A DNA stretch of 64,000 nucleotides from Balanoglossus misakiensis (lineage: Eukaryota; Hemichordata), in the NCBI GenBank assembly GCA_040954595.2, contig CM082594.2, forward strand, positions 6,510,001 to 6,574,000, written 5' to 3'. This document shows, one piece after another, positions 41,601-54,053 of the stretch; the stretch's first letter is position 1, and each line of letters begins with the position of its first letter. A program made the translations under genes and the position numbers. A model generated the notes under the pieces. The model saw only the letters and a list, made by a program, of their open reading frames with translations. It did no database searches and was not told where the DNA came from.

Positions 41601-44600
41601 AGAAATCTACGTCAATCATGTTTTTTTTACTGTGTGAAATAACTAAACACATACATGTTCAGTATTTCAAGAAACAGGATTGCTATTTTCAGAGGATTCC
41701 TTCAATTGGATCGGGCCAGGGCTACATGATTTGATGGCTAAGGGGTGCTTATTCTCCGTAAAAAGAGGTTACTAGTAATTAATTCTCAGGATTATAAAAA
41801 GATTTGATGGTGTAAACCATGTGAAATCAATCAGACGATTCATAAACTGAGACACATTTGTCTGAAATTTCCTCCTTCTTCATGTTTCTATATAAACTCC
41901 ACACACAGAACCATTTTCATTTGCGCGATCGTTATTGTAGAACTACAATGTCTCCCACGCATCTTCAAGAACGGCTGTGTCCGCCACATCCATACGTCAA
42001 CTCACGTCAGCAACACGGCTTATTTCATACTCGGCAAGGCAGACATGGAAATGAAGGCCCACACAAAACCTTCCTTGAGCTGAATTCTGTTTTTTTCTTT
42101 CAATAGACGAAGATTCGTTAGCGTTAATGACAAAACGTCTGTATTCAGAGACACCGTGTCCGCGTGGGACTTTAATATCAAAGTCGCATTGTAAAGTAGT
42201 TTTGAGATAAAATTATACGACGGTCGGTTACTCAGCCTGACAAAAAAGATACCGGATTCTATGGCTTATGCATCTGGTTATTTCGTTTTAGTTCTGATAC
42301 ATGAAATATAGTTCCCATCATTCTTGGAATGTACCGGATTCCCTGTAGATGGTCTATCTATCACAAGGCACTGCAACGACTTATCGCATTTCTGTCGACA
42401 ACCATACCTCATGCGCTCTCGTACGCGATTTAACAGACTTGCGATATACAGTCGTTGCCAAGTCGACATTTAATGAAAGGAAGATACGATATCTTTTTCG
42501 GTAGTAAATCAGGCATCCTAACGTCAGCGTCGGTATTCACTGCTTTTTAGATTTACTGCAAATTACAGATCGTGACGTACATTGTCCGAGTTACCGAGAG
42601 TCTAGTTTAATGGAAACTGCTAATAGCTCATGAAATGTCCCCAAGAATACGCAAATGAAATTAATTGAAACGTGAGATATTAGAAGACCCATCGTTCGTT
42701 GATTAAACCCAACTCACACTTATCCACACACACCTACATATCCTATAAAAATCGACCGACCTAAAAGCGCGTGTCAGCGAACGCGGTGGTTTTTCTTTGA
42801 AGAAGCCGACACACAGCACAAGTGGTTGCTGATAGTGAAAGCAGGGCCTTTGTGTATTTCTTTCTGGATGTGTTGTTTGAGTAGGCGAACATGTTCAATC
42901 CAGAGCTGTTTTTACCCTGGCACACAACTCGGTCCCGTAAACAGAACGAGATTATTGTCTTCGGTGGAAAGCAAAAACAAACATCACCTATACCGTAACG
43001 GATCACTGAAATACCTGATCGCGACTTTCGTCAATGGCTGCACTTAGCCTTCGGGGTCTGCACTTCAAAAGACATCAATTCAGAATATCGGAAACCTGAC
43101 TAGAAAACACTGAGTTTACACCCAATCACTTTGTCTTTGAAACCACGCCCAATTTCAGATCATAGCAGTTGTTTGAAAAAAAAGGGATCTAATTTCCGAG
43201 ACAGAAGTTCATTACTTATTTGTCCCTGCGATGAAAAATTGTTGAAATGGATGACTTAACTTGGAAACAACGCTGCTCGCTCTGGCAATACATGTTCACG
43301 CCGTGTATATGTCAGCGACTGTAAATTTAATAAGCTCGCTTACATTGGCGTCTAATTGCCTCTTGAGAAAATGTCAATTAAATCAACTGGCCAAAGGAAT
43401 GGCTTTCCCCGTCGTCTTCAACTCAAGAGTTCACCGCCATGTTAATCATGAGTGAAGAGTCGTACTTTCAACCCTTTCACCACCATGGTTCAGTCCAACC
43501 CCATTGTTTTCTATGGTAAAGGTTGGACCTCTGAAGAGGGAACTGAGGGGTGATAGGGTTAAGATTTATAATTTACCTGATATGGTTGGAATCTATCCGA
43601 TTAGTGCCCTGATCCTAAGCTAGTCTTGAATTATATGTGTGCGAAAATGGCCAGGCACCGGTCGATGAGTATCTGTGCATGTTTAGGGCTTAGACTAACT
43701 CCTGACAAACCACAGCCCGCCCGAAATCAGTTTTTGAAAAGTTCCTAACGCTTGAAACTAAATTAGTAACACTGTCCATGCATCGCAATTTAATGCAATT
43801 TCTGTGAAAACGGCGCATTTAGCAATTTCATCAAAACGTCCGCATGTGAATTTGTGCAAACTGTTCTTATCGTCATGGGAACATTGAAATATTGCAGAAC
43901 TAAATGGGTGCAGCAGCGACTTAATGGTCAACAGCCTCGGGGTATTTTGATTTGCAGCTGGATATTACATTAAATCTATTTTATGTTTACTAAGAAAAAT
44001 ATGTATGATTATTATGAGGGTGGCGGTAACAACCACAACATCTTCATATCAACACCATGGACACCATCACCAACACAAACAATCATCATCATCATCAATA
44101 ATAACAACAACATCATCATCACCGTCGTCATCACCATCTACACTTCATTTTGGCCGCCACAAAAACAAGAAACAACGCTAACTGCTTCATAAGTGCTTCC
44201 CCCAGCCTTCAGTAATTCCCCTTGTAATTCCAATCCATGTAGACAATTCAATATCACCCATCATCAGCTGTTGTAGACAGATTTTGCCGCAACTGATATA
44301 TATAACAAACATGAATCCCTAACATTACACTTGGAAGTATGACATCGGCCACAAAGCACCACAGGGTCATAAAACTCACAAATATTGCACATATACGATT
44401 ATTAAATGTCGTTTCATGATCCGCGCGTTATCTTCGAGTGCTTCTCCGTGATGTCAGAGCAAGCTGTCCCTGTACAAATGATAGCAGTCACGTGTCTCCA
44501 AGTAGAGCTTTGCGCATGCCCCCTTGACCTTTAGATGAGTTGATTACCTCAGATTCTTCTAGATAAAGTTGAGCACCAGCGGCTTTTGTAATAACCAGCG

Positions 44601-47600
44601 TCTAAATTATCAATTATTCATTTTCAAAATGCCTACATTTGTGTATTAAGCCTTAGAGATTGCCAGACTGGATTTAAAAGAACGTGGGCAGTAAAGTCAC
44701 AAGCGATCGGGGAAAGTATGATTATTGTGATTTCGTATGAGTCATGACATGGACTTTGCATTAGGGGATCCACCGTGGCAATGCAGGGTTCCCTTCTGTC
44801 TTTTGTCACACGGTAACCTATGCAAATTTAGACACAGTTGCCATGGAAAGTTGAGATCTCACAGACAGGAAGACCAGGTGCCAACAAACGATCAAGACTA
44901 GGGCACAACCTTGTAACCATATATGGGCATGCATATGTAGATTAATGATGATGAGGGATATTCCCATATTTCATGTATTTACAAAACGAGTTCTGAATAA
45001 GTATATTGCAATGTTTAACCCTTCGGGTGCTCTTCCCACCCAATCAGTACATGTGATCTCAACAGTAATCACTTCGCAATGCACCATGGGATACCCCACA
45101 GGCACAAATCATAACAAATTTACTTCACTCCTTTCTATGCGTTTCCGCTACTGTTCGCTTTCCGACTTGTACGTCAACCGACGCGGCTACCGGCCCCCGG
45201 GCCACTCCGTCGCCCGCCTGTAAACAACCAGGCTCCATGAAATTTATATTTCCCGAGAGGGCGGCTGCGTGAGATTAAGATTCTCCGGTCAATAACGTCG
45301 CACACGTTTACGCTGGCGGGAATTGAAGGGTCAATGAGTGAGAACATAAATTGAGAAAGACGACTCCGGAAATCAACACGAACTGCTAGGCTGCAACGGT
45401 CGCAGAATTACAAACATTTGCACAGATGTATATAAATTGGAATCTTGAAACACCGAAATTCTGATACATCATCACGAATTACTGTCCTCTTTACGGCAAC
45501 TGTTTGAATGATTTTAAAGTTCTGGTCCACATGATCAATAAGGCTCCGAGCAACACGACAATTCTGACATTTCATCTATCTGTGATACTTAACTTTAGCA
45601 GCATGACATTTCCTCGCTTCCCTATGTATATACCGCCCCCAGTGTAACATCTTAAATTGTGGTTCGTAAAACAATCCGTTCACGTTTTTATTCCTTTCAT
45701 TTATTGAAAGTAAATGTTGATAAGTACTCAGATTTGATGAATCCCTGGCTATAAAACGAACCAGAATTGAACAGAATAAAAAAATCTAACTGCAAGACGA
45801 TACCGCCTAAGACTATGCTAAGACACAAGAAATGGTCATTTTATTTGGCAATAACATGTTAATGCCGCAGTAGTGTCAGAAGATGCCGCGAAATAGCTTT
45901 TTATACTCGCACAGACCTGATGCATAGTAATTCATCTTCCTTGTTCACAGGGTGAGTTAGAAGTCGTGAAGATTTTTAAGGGAAACTAAAAGATAAACCT
46001 TGTGAAAAATAAAATGGCCAACCATACCTGTTTCTTGTTGTTGTTTCATAGCTGAAGAGGCATTGGAAGAAGTTGAGGCGTCGGGAGGTGGTTCAGGGGA
46101 CGAGCCAGAAGCTTTCATTCCACCATCTAAAGAAATCGAGGAAGAAGAAGAAGAAGAAGGAAACATCAACGAAGAGAAAACTAATTATGAAGATTTTGGA
46201 ATAGACTATGATAGTTTTGAAAAGAACAAAAATACAGCTACTGATGGTTATGGTAAGTCATCTTCCAGATTGTCGATGGCAAGTCACAACACAACGAGCC
46301 AAATTAAATGATTGACAGTTTGTAATTTTTCTACATATATGTATTTGCCGGGGACGGACACGTCTGGAAATACATTTAGTAGATAACGATACTCCGGAAA
46401 CTACAGGGAATGGAAATTTTGACGTGCATAACTGTAATTATCGACTGTTTCTTTTGATTGATAGTCGTGGAGCTTAGCTTGAATCACGACACAGCGTTTC
46501 GGGGGTTAGCGCAGTCGGGGGACGAGAAAGCCCGACTGCGTCGCTCATTTCAACTCTCGCTCGCTTGAAGCTGTCTAAACACGCCGCGAATTCTCAACCT
46601 CTCTTCTCTCAGGTGGCGACAAATGCGATGTCGACTTCGATACGGCAAGACTGCTCGCCGCCAATCTCGGCAACCCCGCCGCCATTGCCGATTATATCAT
46701 ATCGACCAATGACATCGAGAGTTTCGTTTGTGTTGTTCAGATTTTGATTGAAGACAGCCTGGTGAGTATTGGCCATTCTGTTTGTATGAATATCATTATT
46801 CGCCACACACGGTAGAAATCGTTCACCTAATTGTTTTGCTCACAGACGCCCCATTTACATGTACATTGTCACAATATAATGTAATAAATAAATAAGCCCC
46901 ACTGACTAAGTATTAAATTAACTTTATTTTGTACGGCGATACACACTGCATCTAAGGAACAACAATTTTGATTGGCACCCGTGCAAAACAGTTTAATTCA
47001 GGAAAGATTTTGAAAATGTCCTACATGTTTTTTATCGCTTTGTGTCCATCATTATGCACACTCCGTAACTTGTTGATATAACCTTTGTGACCCGGCCTTC
47101 CTTTCTAGCTTTCGGAAGATGAAGCGAGTTATCTCGAAGAAGAAGTATCTAACGAGTTGCAGAGGCAATTGTATGATGACGTCAAATACTACAGCGACGG
47201 CCCCTATGGCGAGGAGGTACGTCAGCCACCTTAGCATTTAGATGTTGCGTGACCTTCGTGACCTGTCCTTACATGCTGATGGAGACAAAAGGCCTACATC
47301 AGAGCCGTCTAATGAAAGAACCTCATCGGAATAGCTTATGCATGTTTGTAATTGTCTGTTCAGATGTAAGCCTTCTGAATCTTTCATTATGTGGGAAGAG
47401 ATTTAAGAAAACTCTATACATTGCTTTCAACAGCCTAATTTGAGGTTTACTTTTGCGCTACCTCATGGTGATTTGAATACTTGGGGACGCCATGGACATG
47501 TAAATAAGAGGTGCATGCCATACTCTAAATTTAGACACAGTGAATCTCGTTAAGGTGATGGTGGGTGGGGCTGAAGTTGCCCAATAAAAGTTGCTTTGAC

Positions 47601-50600
47601 CGATTTACGGCGACTCCATTAGACCTGTTTAACGTGAATTGAGCTGTTTAACACAAATCTGTCAATTTTCACAGATTGATGTGGAAGAAGTGGAAGAACC
47701 CGATATAGTCTATCCTGACTTGGATGATGTCATCACAGCTGACATGGACGAGCTGTTATACGACCTCGCAGAAACACTTTATCGGCAACCACCAGGAGGT
47801 AATGCCGTGATTGAAGTTCTCCCCGTTGCGTTTCCTTTTGTCGCTGCGTGATAGGCGATGCAAATACTCTCGCTGTACCACTGCAGACGATAAAATCTTC
47901 CCGCCATTGAAATATCAGAACTTTTTGTTTGCCATCTTTGTTTTGGAATAACATTTATTCAAATGGTTGGGCAGAGTGTCCTAAAGATTTCACGAAATTT
48001 GTACAATTGTGGCAAATTACATGATAATGTAATTACATTATTTGTAATCATGATAATTAAGTTTTTTTTCATAAATCTTTCAGAACAACAATCGGCGGAG
48101 AGGGCACTAGTCCAGTTCGCTGGAATCATTGCCCGTGAAGTTGTCCTTGGAAATCTGAGTCCAGAGGATGGTGAAGGATACTTAGGTATGAAACAGTAAT
48201 TATTAGGGGATAGGTACTTGTTACCACCTCAACTAATAGCTGATTATGTTGACATATGATGGCATTCACAGCAGCTCTCCATTAAGTGGTATTTTGGTGT
48301 ACTATCAATTATGATCATTGTAATAAATAGTGACGCTCGGAGACATGTTCTGTTACACATTCCTTCGGGACATCAGCAAGCTATTTAGATTTGTTGAATA
48401 TGTTTACCAAATCCCAATAGTCTATTCAGATTTTTATTTTAATTCTCTAAGAGACGGAAAGAGGGTTGGGGAATAGCTCTAACAAGTTCTCTCGAGACAT
48501 AATCAGCAAAACCGGATTTTATTTCTCTTGAAGATATCCTATCCCAGCTGCCTTACGGACAAGTGCTGGAACAGGGAAATGATGACGTCATGGTTTCCGA
48601 GGAGGAGGAAGAGGAAGAAGAAGAAGGAGACAGTGAGATTGATGAGATATCTGAGGAGGAGGAAGAGGAAGATGTCAATGATGATGATGAAGAAGAAGAA
48701 GATGACACACAAGATGAAGAAGTGGACGAAGAAGAGGCAGAGGACAAAGAAGAATTATTGGACGATCTTGAAGCAGAACTTATGAACAGTGCCAAGTACA
48801 ACGGAAATCTCAAAGAACAAGGTAAATAGTCGAAGGTTCTGGGAAACAAAGAAACAGCCCCTGTCAAATGAGATGAGGTGAAGTTGGTAAACATTTCACG
48901 ATCATTTCTGTTTAAATGTTAGAAATCACACCACAATTGCGGGGGTTTCAAGTCAGTGGAATATCAACGTTTGGGGACGGCCATATCTTTGTCTTTCGAA
49001 GCAGTTCGTTTGATCAATCGCCCACTGTAGAGTGCATAGTACTCAAGGATTTTCACATGCTTCAACTCGAACCGACACATCAAAGAAAGATCCCTTGCGG
49101 TGAAAAAACAAATGAAGTCACGCTTCGATGAGCGAATTCCCTGAAAGAATTTGTTTTTCATTTTTGAATTCGAGCTCAGGAGCTGCAGTGCCATTAGATA
49201 TTTTCCGCCATGTAAATGAGAAAACTGAAAATTCTGAACACCCACAACCCAGGGCGTTTTACAGACATTTCTTCAATTCTGGCAAATCTTGATGTGTTGT
49301 TATCCTCAATTTTACAACAAATTCTAAATGTGGAATGTTTAAGCTTGCGCATGCTCCGATTGTTTTCTGATAATGTTTGGCACGGTGCAAGGAAATTGGC
49401 GTACGTGGAATACGTACTTTCTTACACGCAATCAACGTCATTCGACGTTCTTGCTGACGCAGGTTTCTTTTATGATGGCAGACGACACGCGTTGTACTCA
49501 TCCACTCCATCTACAAATCTTGTATAGGTTTAACGCCTGCGTTTGTGGCATAAAGGCAGAATTGTGATGTGTATCGACATCTAATTGACAGCTTAATGAG
49601 CTGTTACCGCACTTTGATTGATTACTACACAGAATTATAAAAATGTCTTCCGAATGGACATGGATTATCATCCGCCAGCAACCAGGACTTTTCAGCATCC
49701 AATGTCCGATGACGTCATACGATATTTCCCCAGAGTTCGCTATAAATTAGAACTGCAAACTAATGAATGTCGACATTTAGCCGTATCGCAGAGAGAATAA
49801 ATACGCATTAAGACAGAGTTTGTACATGTCTATTGGTAGCTTCCGTTTTCTTCTACTCAGCTACATTATTTGACACGTAAATACATTAGCTGGATTCATT
49901 GACTTTGTCGGCAAATCTGCCGTAGACATCTCACGACACAAGTCTCTCTGGGTACATTGCAGTAATTGTATGTGAGCCGAACAGGAATTGCCATCACGCG
50001 TGTTCGCTGACGAGAAAAGATATGGACGGACTGTTTGAGACAGAATTTAGGTTCTATTGGTTCACATTATGGCCACTAGCCCGAGCTTGTCTGTAGCCAT
50101 TTCAATAGATCCCGTAGAAAGACAAAAATTGACTAAATAGGCCTATGCTAGTATTTAGCCTACATGTAGCCAAAATCAAAATTTAAATATGCCCACATAT
50201 GGTCAACTGAGACTATCTAAGTTTTTCTAGCGACCCAGGGTAGATACCCAAGTGAAATTATGTGATTGGCTGGAGTTCAACTTCGAATGGTAACTGTAGC
50301 TTAATTCGCATAGATTACTGTATACTAAAGACAACATAAATTTCTGATTCTCAGACACATACTACCCTGAGGACGAAAAATTCGGTGCTTTCCCAGAGTA
50401 TAAAGACAACTACCTGGATAATATTCGTGAAGATATTGTGTGGCTTGAGGATTACGGCCTCCTACCGACAGAAGACGAGGAAATTGAAGGTAACATTAGA
50501 GTTATTTTCTCTCTATCACTATAACTATTCATATTCCATCAATACTTCAGTTAATGGGAAAGTAGATGGTCTGTGCTTCAACTAGCTAAATTTCAAGTTT

Positions 50601-51188
50601 GTGTGTCATCTTTGTGCATTCCTCCAGTTCCATTTTGGGGGTGCTTAAGGCAGCCACAGCGGTGCCGAATGCATGACAAAAACATGCCAATGACAAACAT
50701 TCTGCTCATTGTCCCTTTAATGTCAAGGTTCAAGAGCCTCCAGCGAAAATATTTTTGTTTACGTCGTATAACCCAAACCATGCACTCTCGTTTTGAAGAC
50801 AAGCTATGGTCACGGTGTGGTTCAGTGTGGGTGGTTGATAAAGCTAATAGTGTCATATCCTATTACTAAAAGATGAAAGCGAACTTTCACATTTCAATAA
50901 TTCAAAGGGTTCTCTAATAACATATTTATTTTTAATCTCCTTCGTTGATGGATTTCTTTTATTAGGAAACAGTTCAAATCTTCAGAAATATGATAGAAAT
51001 TGGCGATTGGAAGATTTTTATATTCAACTTATTATTGACTTTTTCGGGGAAACAATTTTTTTTCGACAGATGCAGAAGAAGAAGTGATAGACCTGGGATC
51101 GAATTTTGGTGATATTCTGGATGCCTACGTCAAAACTGGAAAGATTAGCCCGGAAGACGCCGACGGTATAAGGAACCTACTGAATTAA
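27418..51188 (+). CDS. SCG3: Secretogranin III, acidic secretory-granule protein
   Basis: Eleven coding exons give 455 residues (human about 468): 27418-27490, 35408-35445, 40525-40555, 46052-46252, 46613-46761, 47109-47216, 47675-47798, 48084-48185, 48534-48821, 50355-50489, 51070-51188. All are GT-AG and all phases fit. In vertebrates SCG3 sits on the granule membrane, binds cholesterol, chromogranin A and carboxypeptidase E, and helps sort cargo. Residues 1-20 are a signal peptide with likely cleavage at SSINA|APVK. Family motifs occur in vertebrate order: LLSEDEASYLEEEV (164-177; human LITESQAHTLEDEV), LGNLSPEDGEGYL (263-275; human YGTISPEEGVSYL), YLDNIREDIVWL (near 391; human YLEAIRKNIEWL) and the C-terminal DAYVKTGKISPEDADGI (434-450; human DAYVEKGILDKEEAEAI). 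Residues 298-357 are almost all Glu and Asp. Two Cys (119, 154) could form a disulfide. The mature chain has no dibasic site. Confidence 0.88.
27491..35407. other. SCG3 intron 1 (7.9 kb)
   Basis: Mostly unique sequence without a supported gene. It contains the compound microsatellite at 32468-32579, a G run near 31700, and variant CRE cores TTACGTCA near 32185 and TGACGTAA at about 35115. Open frames of about 60-110 codons occur on both strands but lack splice partners and recognisable motifs. The length and CpG content would suit intronic enhancers, which cannot be tested from one sequence. Confidence 0.5.
32468..32579. repeat. Compound microsatellite (TATC)n(TGTC)n
   Basis: About 21 TATC units are followed by about 7 TGTC units, the same compound structure as at 2553-2627. 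It lies in SCG3 intron 1. The open frame across it (a Ser-Ile-Tyr-Leu repeat) is an artefact. Confidence 0.95.
35571..35677. repeat. (GAT)n microsatellite in SCG3 intron 2
   Basis: About 35 GAT units with a single GGT interruption cluster, about 125 bp downstream of the exon 2 donor. The Asp-run open frame across it is not a protein. Confidence 0.95.
35827..35834. promoter_or_regulatory. Intronic CRE, TGACGTCA
   Basis: Perfect palindromic CRE in SCG3 intron 2, within GGGTGACGTCACAGACG, shortly after the (GAT)n tract. Confidence 0.5.
36737..36744. promoter_or_regulatory. Intronic CRE, TGACGTCA
   Basis: Perfect palindromic CRE in SCG3 intron 2, in the context GAGCGCTGACGTCATACTTG. Confidence 0.5.
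38376..38383. promoter_or_regulatory. Intronic CRE, TGACGTCA
   Basis: Perfect palindromic CRE in SCG3 intron 2, in the context CCGTAATGACGTCAAATGTG. Confidence 0.5.
41512..41519. promoter_or_regulatory. Intronic CRE, TGACGTCA
   Basis: Perfect palindromic CRE in SCG3 intron 3, in the context GCGTGGATGACGTCACAGAA. A TGACGTGT variant lies about 370 bp upstream. Confidence 0.5.
43468..43562. mobile_element. Small inverted-repeat (MITE-like) element, copy 2
   Basis: A 95-bp relative of the element at 4192-4284. It shares CCTTTCACCACCATGGTT and CCATTGTTTTCTATGG, and its right end GGGGTGATAGGGTTAA is a near-complement of its left end, so the terminal inverted repeat is better preserved than in copy 1. 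Confidence 0.65.
44809..44942 (+). mobile_element. Dispersed 187-bp repeat family, copy 2
   Basis: It shares CTATGCAAATTTAGACACAG and AACCATATATGGGCATGCAT with the copies at 14989-15175 and 52954-53128, but the middle is diverged and the terminal repeats are poorly preserved. Confidence 0.5.
48822..50354. other. SCG3 intron 9 (1.5 kb)
   Basis: Unique AT-rich sequence. A plus-strand open frame of 103 codons (49216-49527) is present but has no family motif or matching splice sites. A perfect CRE lies at 49710-49717. Confidence 0.45.
49710..49717. promoter_or_regulatory. Intronic CRE, TGACGTCA
   Basis: Perfect palindromic CRE in SCG3 intron 9, in the context GTCCGATGACGTCATACGAT. Two further copies of the octamer fall inside exons 6 and 9 (47177 and 48583), where the coding reading may explain them. 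Confidence 0.4.
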
Positions 51189-52953
51189 AACAGGGAAAAA
51201 TGTGGGCAGAGTTTCGAATTAAAAAAAAAAAAAGGAAACACGTCAGCGTACGTCTCTTGAACTTTCTACATTTTGCAAAAGAAAGACCGGAAGTCATGTA
51301 AAAAAACAGAACAGATTGGAAACCTTTCTTTTTGATATGGATATGTTAACACCGTATCAAACTGTTGCCAGCACAGGAGAAGTGGTAATACAGAACTGGA
51401 CGGCCGTGACGGTGCGCATGCGTGGCGTGGAGATGACGCCATATTGCATGTGGACACTCTAAAACTTGTCTCTTTTCTCTACCAATCAGCAACTACGTGA
51501 CTCTCTGCCTGGTGTAACACTTGATGTGCCTTTTTAACCATGTAGAAGGTACAAGAGACCCATTTTTATGACATGGACGGGCGTGCGGCTCAAGAAGTTA
51601 AAAGATGGATGACATCGACGAATGTAAACATTACCGATGATATAGTTCATTTACAAAGCAAAACTTAAGAAAATGGAACAATTCTTCCCGAAAGTTTTCA
51701 CTTTATCTCAGTTTCAGCATGCACATTTGTACTCTCATATTAGCTAAGCCATTTAATACTCTCATATATATATAGCCTGTCAACAGTTTTGAGTGCAAAT
51801 TGAAGGGAAATCTGGTATTAATTATACTGATCCTTCCCAAAAAGCTTTTACCACCTGAAATTTACATTTTCTGGTTGAATGATCTGTAAGGGACTATTGA
51901 ACCAAATATCTTTACATGCTTTCTGAGAGGAAAGCCCACAAAGCAACAATGCCTGTCTTTATTTTAAATCCTTTGCCTCTGGCTCACATATTACTTGTTT
52001 GAACAGGAGAGCAATCAGTCCGATGATGATTGTGTTTTTTCAGGTTTTTGTCTTTGTTTGTTCGTTTGCTCTAACTGGGTCTCATGAGCTGGTACCAGTA
52101 GCAAAATTCCACCCACGGAGTCCCAGAACATTTGTTCTCATTCATTGCAGTCTGACCCTTGACATTAAAGATCGAATCTCCAGTACAATTTGCCATGCTT
52201 TATCAGTCTGTCAAGTGAACGAGTACAAAGCTACGGGCCTCTCGTGGGCGAACCGGCGCAGCCATCAAAAATTCCTTCACCCTGCCGCCATTTTCATTTG
52301 TCAGGCATTTTTAACAATCGCATAAACAAAGATGATGTTACTGTATAGGATCGAAACATTTTCTGAGAGTTACTATTTATGGGCATGATAAATTATGATT
52401 ACAATCTATCTGTACATCTATCAATCTATATTTCAGTGCTGTCCTACGCACGCCACCTTTAATCTCTCTATCTACTGTAATTGTCGTCTCACTCAAAATC
52501 CAGTTATATTTTCAATCTTCAAATATGAATATATATAAATATATATAAATATATATACAACTGTACTGCTTATAATATTATTGTGGCGATGGTTTAGTCG
52601 AGGAGGAATAATTTAAGACGTATTTCTAAAAGTGCAATTTTAGTGAGGTTGCTGAATGTGACAGGATTTTGGTATGTGTCAATCTTTGAAACAGACTGCC
52701 ACAAACTTTCAGCGAATCTGTAGTGTTTTAAGTGTTTATTTATAATTATTCATTGATTGGCATATTCATTTATTTATTGCATCAGTTTATCCTGAAAACA
52801 TATCCAACTCTGATTCAAAAGCAACTGATAGGATCCTCATTCCTTGCCTTATTGATAATACCGCTTACTTTGTGGGTACAACCCTTCCAACGCGTCTTTC
52901 GTCAATTACACTTCACTAAACAAACGTACAGGGTTGATTCAAATTAGTATGTT

Positions 52954-53128
52954 TAAGGTTACAATCATATGCATGTACATGTACCCATATATGGTTAAAA
53001 GGGCGTGTGTGAGTCTTCTAAAGAACATGTGGTGGTGCTCTTTTTTGCGTGGCCACCACGTGAAAATATGTGTTCGGCTTTTTCCACGGTAACAGTGGTT
53101 AAATTTGCATAGTTGACATGTACCTTTA
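52954..53128 (-). mobile_element. Dispersed 187-bp repeat family, copy 3
   Basis: Reverse orientation relative to the copy at 14989-15175. On the minus strand it contains CTATGCAAATTTAACCACTG, GTGGCCACGCAAAAAAGAGC and AACCATATATGGGTACATG, bounded by AAGGTACATGTCA and TAACCTTA. Confidence 0.6.
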
Positions 53129-54007
53129 TCCAATTCGCGCATTTCCACCCATATAACACTATAAATAGAATTGCTCATATTTTAGCTTCAACCCTAAGTG
53201 GTATATATTGCCACAGCAGAAAATCAAAGCCATTTCTGTCTCAGAGTACAATTTTTTGCTTTGTCATCGCTCTACGCTTTATACCTTGATCATATTAATA
53301 TGTTATAAGATATTTCTCAAGTAGAGTTCTGTGGTTCATACTTCATGCGTTATGTTCATTAATATTTGACCCCGGTCAGCATGGATTTGAGAATTTTATT
53401 TCTTGTGGAATGTACAGAAGCCAGTTCGAGTAAAAAAAAGCCATGCTTTAATAGTACAAGCAAACTTGATATCTGCAATTTATGTAGATCGCTGCTTATT
53501 TAATAGCGTATGGTTGCTCTGGTTGTGGGTGGATGGCCGACGTTTCATTTCTTTCTGACGTAGGTTAAACACGCTGGCATGGCAACGAAGTTGTCAATTT
53601 CCCGCTCTAAACGTGGGACAGTTTTAGAGTTGCGCGAAGGACAGAGGTCAGATATTGTCGATATTTTTAGCCAATTGAATTTGACAGCTGGAGCGTTTAC
53701 AAGTGATGTAAGATAGGTTGATCGCGCTGCGATATTTTCAGACACAGGTGCTTCGTTGTAGGGTTTAATTTAATAACAGAATTGTACATCGATATCAAGT
53801 TGAAATAAAATTTGCCATGTCCTGTTTTAATATGACTGCTTCTTGTCTTATTGTTAATTTTATCTCCCTGGACTCATAATCATATGTTTCACTTCTTCTG
53901 TAATGCCTATAAGTTACAGTAGGCATATTGCCTTTTAATTTATTTAGGTAAGATCTTTCGATCTGGTTTTCTGTTCTAATCATTAGACCACGTGTGTATT
54001 ATCTAGC

Positions 54008-54052
<45 letters not shown>

Positions 54053-54053
54053 T
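54008..54053. repeat. (CAT)n microsatellite
   Basis: About 15 uninterrupted CAT units in intergenic DNA. Confidence 0.95.

Larger units (their letters stand above)
40556..46051. other. SCG3 intron 3 (5.5 kb)
   Basis: No supported gene. It holds one perfect CRE (41512), a MITE-like element (43468-43562), a degenerate ATC/ACA-rich tract near 44080-44145 and a copy of the dispersed 187-bp repeat (44809-44942). Open frames here have no splice partners. Confidence 0.5.

Noticed and set aside
45951-45990. Alternative acceptor (gttcacag) for SCG3 exon 4
   Set aside because: The reading phase meets TGA at once; the acceptor at 46051 keeps the frame.
48553-48894. 113-codon Ser-rich minus-strand frame
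   Set aside because: It is the antisense of the Glu/Asp-rich SCG3 exon 9; GAA/GAG/GAT runs read as Ser on the other strand.
49216-49527. 103-codon plus-strand frame in SCG3 intron 9
   Set aside because: It is not bounded by usable splice sites in phase with exons 9 and 10, and the SCG3 motifs continue correctly without it.
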